This document shows positions 59,001 to 64,000 of a DNA stretch of 64,000 bases, in pieces. Below the pieces are notes generated by a model. It did not search any database and was not told the origin of the DNA. It worked only from the letters and a program-made list of their open reading frames with translations. This DNA comes from Reticulitermes speratus (taxonomy: Eukaryota; Arthropoda; Insecta; Blattodea; Rhinotermitidae): the NCBI GenBank assembly GCA_021186555.1, contig JAJKFL010000026.1, positions 6,403,209 through 6,467,208 on the forward strand. The letters are read 5' to 3'. The translations under genes and the position numbers were made by a program. Position 1 is the stretch's first letter. Every line of letters begins with the position of its first letter.

Positions 59001-62000
59001 GTCTCTGCGACGGGCTGGTCACTCGTCCAGAGGAGCCCTACCGAGTGTGGTGTGTCTAAAGTGTGTGATCACAAAACCTCGAACAATGAGGAGGCCTAGG
59101 CCCCTAGGGGCTGTTGAGCCATAGGAGAAGAAAAAGAAAACTAATGATTAATTTATGTCCATAGTTTTCATTAATGGATGTTCCAATTATGTTAAATTTG
59201 CCAGCTATAACCATAAAAATAATAAGTATCCATTGAATAGAACACATGTTTGTTATAGATAAACAGCTACTTGTTTCAGCTTTTAACTAAGCCATCAACA
59301 GGCTGTACAATATTTACAAGAAGGTACAATATACAACAGTGCAAGTAATATTCAAGACTGAGATCTCAAAACTATTTGGGAAGGTACAGTAGAATTCTTT
59401 TAATCCGGCACCCACAGGACCAAACAGGTGCTGAATTATCAAATATTCCAGATTATCAATCAGTACCTATACTGACCGAAGTTCTTACAGGCAATTATTT
59501 TTGTTACTGCTCCTATATTTGGGCTGTACAACCGATCAAAGGAGCATTTTGTTTTGACATTTCCTTCTGCTGTTGGTTCAGGGGCATCAGGGTCCCTTTC
59601 AAAGTTTTCTGGAGTCTCTTCAGTTTCTACCAGGAATGCTGAATGACCAGGCAACTGTGCATCAGGAGTCTTCATAGCTGAAGAAGTTGATGAGTAGGAG
59701 ACAAGGAGTCAGGAGATATCACCACAGTTGATGCAGAGGCACTCTTGGGGGCCTTTTTGAAGGACTTCCAAACTTGGGATTATTTTCCTCAACTGCCGAA
59801 GTAGCAGGATTTGCAGAGTATCAGCATCCAGATTAAGGGAATTCTACTGTAATAGGAATGGTAACTGTAGCATTGTTGGTTGAAATATAATTAGCACAGT
59901 GTGATGGGTCACATTAAGATAAGTCTTGCCAGTCAAGCTCACATCTACAATTATAAGAATTTAAAAAGAAAAATATCAAACTTTAACACTAATATTTATT
60001 TCAACCAACAATGCTAAAATTATCATTCTTAATATATCCCCAGACAATTCTGAGATCTCGCTCTTGAATAATATTACTTGCAGTGCTGTACGTTACACCA
60101 TCTTGTAAATCTTGCACAGCCTGACGATGGATCGGTTAAAATCCAAAACATGTAGCAGTTGGTTCTCTATAAAAAATACATGTTGTGTTCGAAGGATGCT
60201 TATTGGGTTTTATATAATTAGCATAACAGGATGAATCACATTAAGATATAACCATAAAGCTTTGCATCTGTGCCATATTTTCAATGTAAATATACAGAAC
60301 TTTTTACCTAACAACACCTTCAGTAACTTAAGACTGTATAGTGTTCAAATATGTTCTTTATAAAATAAACATAAAACCCTAGGTGCCTCTGTGGAACAGT
60401 GTCCTTCTTGAAATGTTAACAGTCCCTCAGATACTCAGGAAATTCTCCACGTTTTAGTCACCAGTACCCACCAATAGACAGAGCCAGGAAGTTCATCTAA
60501 TTATATGAGTATTTAAGATTCCGTTCCTATCTCACAGTAAACACTTTGCTTTTCCATTATAAAGACTGACCACTTAATGCTGTTCAGAGAAATAATTACT
60601 GTATATTATGTTACACAAAACACATAAAATACACTCTGTGGGGGGGGGGGAGATTTTCGTTAATGTTAACACATTCACTGCCAAAGTCGACCATGGTCAA
60701 TTTAAGTATTTACGTTTTAAATTGCCAGCATCGACTTTAGTCAACCTAAAGTTTACTCTGCCCTTTTGCCTTAAATAGGCCACGCATACAATAATTTCTG
60801 TCAGGAAACACATTTTACATCTTTATTAATCCCTAGCTGACAACTAGAAGAAATATATGCATTTTATATACAGGGCATACACAAAAGAATGGTGCGGTTT
60901 TAATAGTGAACACTATTAAAACCGCACCATTATTTTGTGTATGCCCTGTATAATTTTATACATAATTATATTTTATAATTTATAAGACGACGCACTAGTT
61001 GTTTAACATTAAAAAAATCGGGGATTTAAATGCCCGGCAGTGAACATGTTAAGGCACATGGTATGCATAGTTATCACCATGCTATAAAGGATAAGTACCT
61101 GGGAAGGAACTGCAGCTGGAGGCTCGATCCTTATGGTTGGGTCCCACTCTCCTGGAGGAAGCACTGTTACTGCATCCAAAAATTCATCTACTGCTGCTAG
61201 TAGATGGTTGCGGTTGCGAGCCTTGTATGCTACATCATGGAACACTTCATCCGACATGAGTGTCGCCATGGCACGACCCACCTCATGGAAGTTTGCCAGT
61301 CCACCCTGCAAACAGCATGTTGTGAAAGCCACAGTGAGTTGCTCATTTTACACAGTACAACTAAAAAAAAAAAAATCGCACGGAACATGTCAAATGTGTA
61401 CCACTAGTATTCGAAAAAATCACACGAGTTTTATCTGTTCAAATGCTGTGCATAACAGAAATTAATGGGCATGAAGAAAAGTTAAAATACAGCACAACAC
61501 CACTGAAATAAACTGCAACAAATGATTACATTATATATGTACCTTCTACACATTTACATCTGCATTTCATAATAAATGTGTGTTTCTTGAACTTTACAAA
61601 AATGAACGTAATACTTTAAAAAAATATTGAAAATACATATAAAATGTTAATGCTATAAACTTTGACATATTAATTGACAATATTCACTTGGTATTTAATA
61701 ATTTTATTTTACATATCTGCAAATGTCTTTAGCAATCTTCAAAGTTACCACTCTAATAAGAGTCTCAAAATCTTGCCACTATTAACCCTTCAATTATGCT
61801 GGGGTTTAAACAACAACAACAACAACAACAACTACTACTACTATACTACTACTATACTACTACTACTACTACTACCCAGGATGGAGGGATTTTTAAATCT
61901 CTAATACTTTTATTAAATGCATTCGCAAATGCACAGTGCATGAAGAAAGGTGGCATGCACAGCAAGGTCTGTACAGTACAGCAAGGCCACATTGGAAGTG

Positions 62001-62273
62001 TTAATTGAGTTGCCACTGTATTAAAGTTAAAATTCTCAGACCTTTATAGAATTCAGAACACATAGACAAGATTCTTAGCATACTTACTGTTGGTCCCAAC
62101 AAAATGAAGAGAAACCGAGTTGGGACAGGAACTTCTGTTAAATCTCCTAAGAACGTTGCATGATTCAGTCGTATAAATGCTGATAAGGTTTTCTCTAGAA
62201 AATCAACTTCTCCAACCAAAATGTTGGATGCTTCAGCCCCTGGTGGGATTTTCCTCATAAAATGAGTATTACC
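46894..62273 (-). CDS. Ndae1: SLC4 sodium-coupled bicarbonate transporter / anion exchanger (Ndae1/NBC type), 15 exons, 5' end outside window
   Basis: A plasma-membrane transporter of the SLC4 family, which moves bicarbonate with sodium and chloride and controls intracellular pH. Fifteen exons with GT-AG introns join in a single frame of 2511 nt (836 residues and stop). They cover the end of the cytosolic domain ([38 protein letters not shown]), the whole membrane domain and the cytosolic tail. Signature strings are [67 protein letters not shown] and [12 protein letters not shown]. Missing are the first roughly 200-300 residues, beyond 62,273. Introns hold SINEs, LINE pieces and MITEs. Ndae1 versus another insect SLC4 paralogue cannot be decided here. 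Confidence 0.95.
47036..47696. other. Transporter intron between exons N and O
   Basis: AT-rich intronic sequence, no recognised repeat. Confidence 0.5.
47697..47887 (-). CDS. Ndae1: Transporter exon N (cytosolic tail)
   Basis: 191 nt: [38 protein letters not shown] and a lysine-rich [11 protein letters not shown] end. Acceptor TTTTAG, donor GTAACA. Confidence 0.9.
47990..48215 (+). mobile_element. LINE family A 3' end fragment
   Basis: GAGACCACTTGGAAGACCTA, then AGGGCATGGACTGGATTAAT, then GCAGGGAATTTCTTGCC and TATTAGCTTCTCAA match the end of the copy at 19170-20960. Lies in the transporter intron, antisense to the gene. Confidence 0.8.
48834..48965 (-). CDS. Ndae1: Transporter exon M
   Basis: 132 nt: [20 protein letters not shown] and [11 protein letters not shown], the last helix and the start of the cytosolic tail, followed by a charged stretch. 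Acceptor TTTCAG, donor GTGAGA. Confidence 0.94.
49140..49400. repeat. Third dispersed repeat, copy 2
   Basis: Parallel to 45690-46000: GCATCAAATGTCTGGATGAT, GAAGCAGTGAGTGCCTAATT and AAGTCGAAATTTGAAGC in the same order. In the transporter intron. Confidence 0.4.
49474..49581 (-). CDS. Ndae1: Transporter exon L
   Basis: 108 nt: [20 protein letters not shown] and [16 protein letters not shown]. Acceptor TTTCAG; donor GTGTGT, weaker than the others. Confidence 0.92.
49869..49979. repeat. Short foldback repeat
   Basis: The left arm CCAGTCTTCTGGAATATGAT and the complement of the right arm (CCAGTCTTCTTGGATTTGAT) extend to GCTGTG. The AGTCTTCTGG start is shared with the elements at 29555 and 54250. 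No hammerhead-like core was seen. Confidence 0.6.
50829..51039 (-). CDS. Ndae1: Transporter exon K
   Basis: 211 nt: [39 protein letters not shown] and [14 protein letters not shown]. Acceptor TTGCAG, donor GTAAGC. Confidence 0.96.
51490..51650 (-). repeat. Possible tRNA-like repeat
   Basis: On the minus strand TGACTCGGGTGATTAG resembles a box A and GGGTTCAATTCTAGG a box B, about 50 nt apart. It might be the head of another SINE. No second copy identified here. Confidence 0.3.
51686..51864 (-). CDS. Ndae1: Transporter exon J
   Basis: 179 nt: [40 protein letters not shown] and [11 protein letters not shown]. Joined to exon I it gives KLKKG, the position of the DIDS-like motif of SLC4 proteins. 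Acceptor TTACAG, donor GTATGT. Confidence 0.96.
52266..52675 (-). mobile_element. LINE 3' fragment with C-terminal zinc-knuckle-like motif
   Basis: The minus frame 52660-52268 reads [20 protein letters not shown], then [20 protein letters not shown], then [18 protein letters not shown]. The LTGHCHL block and the CxxC...HxxxC pattern are typical of the C-terminus of jockey/R1-type LINE proteins in insects. 5'-truncated; lies in a transporter intron in the same orientation as the gene. Confidence 0.7.
52999..53178 (-). CDS. Ndae1: Transporter exon I (family signature)
   Basis: 180 nt: [20 protein letters not shown], then [20 protein letters not shown] and NKLK. The [14 protein letters not shown] string is the most diagnostic SLC4 signature. 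Acceptor GTGAAG, donor GTATGA. Confidence 0.96.
54065..54160 (-). CDS. Ndae1: Transporter exon H
   Basis: 96 nt: [20 protein letters not shown] and [12 protein letters not shown], matching the SDFAV helix of the family. Acceptor TGTTAG, donor GTAAAT. Confidence 0.92.
54250..54694. mobile_element. Foldback element with hammerhead-like motif (transporter intron)
   Basis: Ends AAATCTGTGGTCTTCTGGGG and the complement of the right end (AAAATCTGCGGTTTTCTGGG) are inverted over about 50 bp, through GTATTAC and GTGGTAA to TGTTTAC. Near the right arm, GTGAAGA at 54607-54613 is followed by T, a perfect stem II GGGAC/GTCCC, GAAAC at 54634-54638, loop GTCA and GTA. C3 of the hammerhead core is G here. 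Confidence 0.65.
54742..54891 (-). CDS. Ndae1: Transporter exon G
   Basis: 150 nt: loop end [14 protein letters not shown] and a helix [20 protein letters not shown]. Acceptor TTGCAG, donor GTAAGT. A foldback repeat lies just downstream in the intron. Confidence 0.93.
55343..55495 (-). CDS. Ndae1: Transporter exon F (large extracellular loop)
   Basis: 153 nt with cysteines in YECFCTPT and KEECL, and two N-glycosylation sequons (NRSS, NWTS), as expected for the big third extracellular loop. Acceptor CTCAG, donor GTAAGT. Confidence 0.92.
56415..56580 (-). CDS. Ndae1: Transporter exon E
   Basis: 166 nt: [20 protein letters not shown] and [20 protein letters not shown], two membrane helices with the conserved RFTEE. 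Acceptor TTTCAG, donor GTAAGT. Confidence 0.95.
57185..57225 (+). repeat. (TTTA)n microsatellite
   Basis: Repeats of ATTT/TTTA at 57198-57217, in the transporter intron. Confidence 0.7.
57305..57568 (-). CDS. Ndae1: Transporter exon D (first membrane helices)
   Basis: 264 nt: [18 protein letters not shown], then [20 protein letters not shown], then [20 protein letters not shown]. This is the TM1-TM3 core with the ion-binding region of the family. Acceptor GTACAG, donor GTGAGT. Confidence 0.95.
58045..58420. mobile_element. SINE family 2 fragments in opposite orientations
   Basis: 58045-58180 has CCACTAGATGGAGGTGAGTG (minus orientation). 58320-58410 has TGCCTTCATGGCATGCAGG and ACAACTTTACTTTAG (plus orientation, 3' end). 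Two truncated insertions, or one with an inversion. Confidence 0.6.
58474..58619 (-). CDS. Ndae1: Transporter exon C (linker to membrane domain)
   Basis: 146 nt: a charged [16 protein letters not shown] stretch, then [17 protein letters not shown], the conserved entry to the membrane domain. Acceptor GTGCAG, donor GTAAGC; the last codon is completed in exon D. Confidence 0.93.
58874..59125 (+). mobile_element. tRNA-derived SINE family 1, copy 4
   Basis: tRNA-like head with box B GGGTTCGAATCCC, the body, and the end GGGGCTGTTGAGCCATAG with a short A-rich tail. ACTAATGA lies on both sides (58862-58869 and 59140-59147). Located in the intron between transporter exons B and C. Confidence 0.92.
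59263..59306 (-). ncRNA. Hammerhead-like relic (minus strand)
   Basis: On the minus strand: stem I ACAGC (59306-59302), core CTGTTGA (59301-59295, A6 changed to T), T, stem II GGCTT/AAGC, GAAAC (59277-59273), AA, GTA, then GCTGT (59267-59263) completing a perfect 5-bp stem I. Confidence 0.4.
59397..59849 (-). mobile_element. Tigger-like MITE, family 2, copy 2
   Basis: Ends CAGTAGAATTCTTTTAATCC and the complement of GATTAAGGGAATTCTACTG are inverted and flanked by TA (59395-59396, 59850-59851). A minus frame 59675-59460 with [13 protein letters not shown] may derive from a transposase. Related to 36925-37368. Confidence 0.8.
60112..60160 (+). ncRNA. Hammerhead-like relic
   Basis: CTGACGA at 60121-60127, T, stem II GGAT/ATCC (60129-60132 with 60141-60144), AAAAC, AT, GTA at 60152-60154. 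The G of GAAAC is changed to A and stem I is weak. Confidence 0.4.
60385..60475 (-). mobile_element. LINE family A 3' UTR relic
   Basis: GGAACAGTGTCCTTCTTGAA, CTAACAG-like TTAACAGTCCCTCAG and GGAAATTCTCCACGTTTTA align in order with 6090-6160 but are strongly diverged. Confidence 0.5.
60640..60652 (+). repeat. G homopolymer
   Basis: A run of about ten G residues just left of the piggyBac-like MITE. Confidence 0.8.
60670..61048. mobile_element. PiggyBac-like MITE
   Basis: Flanked by TTAA at 60666-60669 and 61049-61052, with ends CACATTCACTGCC and, inverted, CATGTTCACTGCC. TTAA duplication with such ends marks the piggyBac superfamily. It contains no transposase. A 78-bp mariner MITE is nested at 60871-60948. 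A partial copy lies at 31120-31215. Confidence 0.8.
60871..60948. mobile_element. 78-bp palindromic mariner MITE
   Basis: CAGGGCATACACAAAAGAAT followed by GGTGCGGTTTTAATAGTG and its almost exact reverse complement, flanked by TA on both sides. It is made of the two terminal repeats of the 6875-7442 family and nothing else. Confidence 0.93.
61099..61305 (-). CDS. Ndae1: Transporter exon B (cytosolic domain)
   Basis: 207 nt: [40 protein letters not shown] and [14 protein letters not shown]. Acceptor TTTGCAG, donor GTACTT. Confidence 0.95.
61809..61875 (+). repeat. (CAA)n and (CTA)n microsatellite
   Basis: Seven CAA repeats followed by ACT/CTA repeats with interruptions, in the transporter intron between exons A and B. 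Confidence 0.95.
62088..62273 (-). CDS. Ndae1: Transporter exon A (cytosolic domain)
   Basis: 186 nt, both ends in phase 0: [20 protein letters not shown] through [14 protein letters not shown]. Acceptor ATTTCAG, donor GTAAGT. No earlier exon was found up to the window end. Confidence 0.95.
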
Positions 62274-62334
62274 CTGAAATTATGAGACGTTTAATTACTG
62301 AAACAGGTATGTTGTAACATGAAAATTCGTATGG

Positions 62335-62455
62335 CTAAAACATACACCTCACCTCCATCTAGTGTTAAGGTTAGAATGAATGCAGCTGTATCTGTACTCC
62401 TCCCATGTTTCTTCACGGCATGTACAGGAACAACTTTACTTTTACTACAAAACAG
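62335..62455 (+). mobile_element. SINE family 2, 3' end fragment (plus)
   Basis: CACCTCCATCTAGTGTTAAG, then TCTTCACGGCATGTACAGGA and ACAACTTTACTTTTAC match the reverse complement of 45373-45470. Just upstream of transporter exon A. Confidence 0.7.
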
Positions 62456-63180
62456 ACAGAACTCTCCGTTCTTTTCGTCTGGCACTCACAGTATATCATG
62501 CCAATACCATTCAAAAAAATACAGTAATCCCTTGGTACAAGCAACAGTTTTCACTTATGCAAGATGCACAAATTAATACCCGTTTTTCAATTTGCAAGCT
62601 AATTTTTGCTTATACAAGATCCTTCCTCTTGCAAACTGACTGTTGTTCCTGATGCCTCTTCTCAGCTGTTGTCAGTTCCTCAATTTTCTCAATGTGTTGA
62701 ATGTCATAGGGTCACTGACTGGACTACACGAAACAAGCAGCGTTACAGCATCTGTCACTGTTCTCACAACTTTGTTGTGAAGCTAGGTGTTGTCAGTGTT
62801 AACCATTCTGATTAAATGTTAAGGAATTTTCATGTACCATATTTATAACAAGGACAGTGTCTGTCATGCATTTTCCATCCAACTTTAGTGCTGTAACTAT
62901 TGTTTATGCATAGATTAATGACTTGAAATTATATTTACACATTCTTTTCATGCTTAGGCACCCTTCTGTGTTGTATTATGGTGAGCTTTGTATGTCTGGG
63001 GAAAACGTTTAACCTCTAGAATAAACTGGAAATTAATTTTTGATTTATGAGTTTTTGCCTGATGATCAGCTTTTGAGAAATGAATCAGATTTGTAAACCA
63101 AGGGACTACCATAATTATTCGACTGAGGTCACACTTCAGTTCACTGCTATGGCCCATGATCTGGTTCATATAACAAATTA
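62456..63180. other. No supported gene; transporter intron or upstream DNA
   Basis: No SLC4-like exon or other recognisable coding segment on either strand. Confidence 0.45.
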
Positions 63181-63316
63181 CAGTCAAACCCCAATTTAGT
63201 GGATATGAAAATCTGTGAACACAAACTCCGTGTTATACTGTATTTCGATTTACCTTCACCCTTGATATACTGCAACAAATTGTGGTGAACAGCAGTGTTA
63301 TATTGTGGTTTCACAA
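63181..63316. mobile_element. Tigger-like MITE, family 3, second copy
   Basis: Left end CAGTCAAACCCCAATTTAG preceded by TA; the right end TATTGTGGTTTCAC is a decayed complement. Shares TTGTGGTGAACA and flanking order with 8332-8501. Confidence 0.6.
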
Positions 63317-64000
63317 TATCTAATAAAAACAGACAAAGTTGTTTCAGTTGGCACAACAATAACCTCTATTGGATCACAATTATTTACATTTTTTTATTTG
63401 CTTACAACATGTTTCAACATACTTAATATTATACATGTTCCTGGTCATCTTCATGTAAATGCAGTCAGTATATGTGATGACAAATTATTAAATAGTCAAT
63501 TGTTCGCTTTAAAAAAAAATAAAAATAAAATTCCTTGGGTTCGTACGCTTATGAAATGTGCTGTACACGCAACGCTTGGCTTGTCAAAGCTATTGCTCTG
63601 CTCCAACAGTCTGCCATAACGTTTGTCTGTCTTACCAGGTTCATTGTTTTTATCACTGATGTGACAAAACTTCAATATATGGAGGAATCTGCTTTCTTTA
63701 ATGTATCATATAAAAAGGTGTAAAAAACTGTTCAAGAGTCAACTAGTAATCTTTGAAAACACATCAATGGTTAGGATCCATCTGCAGAATAGCAGCTAAA
63801 AGTAAGAACGGTTCTTGCACAGTCACATCAGAAGTGGGCCACATTCTTCACCACTTTTCTTCAACTACCATTTGTCATATTTGTTACTTCTACCTACATA
63901 TGAACTACAGTATTTCCCAAAACAAGCAGCATGAAAACGTTCTGAAAGGTTGAACTTTTACTTATGAACGGTGCTGCATTTTGCCTCACCATCAGCCCAC
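63317..64000. other. No supported gene
   Basis: AT-rich sequence with short frames only (plus 63305-63619 and others), none recognised. Confidence 0.4.

Noticed and set aside
61674..62008. ORFs with poly-Asn/poly-Gln and poly-Tyr tracts
   Set aside because: They are translations of the CAA/CTA microsatellite within a transporter intron.

Overview
This window is eukaryotic nuclear DNA from an insect. It is AT-rich, its genes are spread over many short exons with GT-AG introns, and most of it is transposon debris. The repeat set (tRNA-derived SINEs, a LINE whose RT and C-terminal peptides I associate with cockroach and termite genomes, mariner/pogo/piggyBac relics, Penelope-like pieces) suggests a hemimetabolous insect, possibly Blattodea. 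That placement is inference.

Two host genes are supported, both on the minus strand. (1) A 1-Cys peroxiredoxin (Prdx6 type), five coding exons from 30,664 down to 21,994. All splice phases agree and the product would be about 220 residues, but the last exon lacks one base near 22,061. (2) The 3' part of an SLC4 sodium-coupled bicarbonate transporter (Ndae1/NBC type), fifteen exons from 62,273 down to 46,894, giving 836 in-frame residues plus stop; its 5' exons lie beyond the right edge. A broken inverted copy of the peroxiredoxin gene lies head-to-head at 34.4-34.9 kb. It keeps intron sequence and promoter sequence, so it is a DNA-level duplicate and not a retrocopy.

Layout. 1-21 kb: no host exon identified; mariner remnants, two pogo-like deletion derivatives, a Penelope-like RT split by a mariner, a LINE carrying two nested insertions, an eroded ~70-bp tandem array split by another mariner, and a CpG-rich block at 17.4-18.2 kb that may be a promoter or first exon. 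22-31 kb: the peroxiredoxin gene, with an almost full-length CR1-like LINE in intron 2. 31-46 kb: intergenic MITEs, SINEs and LINE pieces plus the pseudogene. 47-62 kb: the transporter gene with many insertions in its introns. 62.3-64 kb: transporter intron or upstream DNA.

The most interesting signal is a recurring RNA-like motif: CTGANGA, then T, then a stem-loop, then GAAAC or a decayed form, then GTH, with flanking complementary arms. This is the core layout of a minimal type I hammerhead ribozyme with a very short stem III. It appears at 24.0, 7.9 (and mirrored at 7.7), 29.8, 32.7, 60.1 and, more decayed, at 31.4, 54.6 and 59.3 kb, often inside foldback repeats. Hammerhead ribozymes are an established component of Penelope-like elements, and a Penelope-like RT relic is present at 2.9-4.8 kb.
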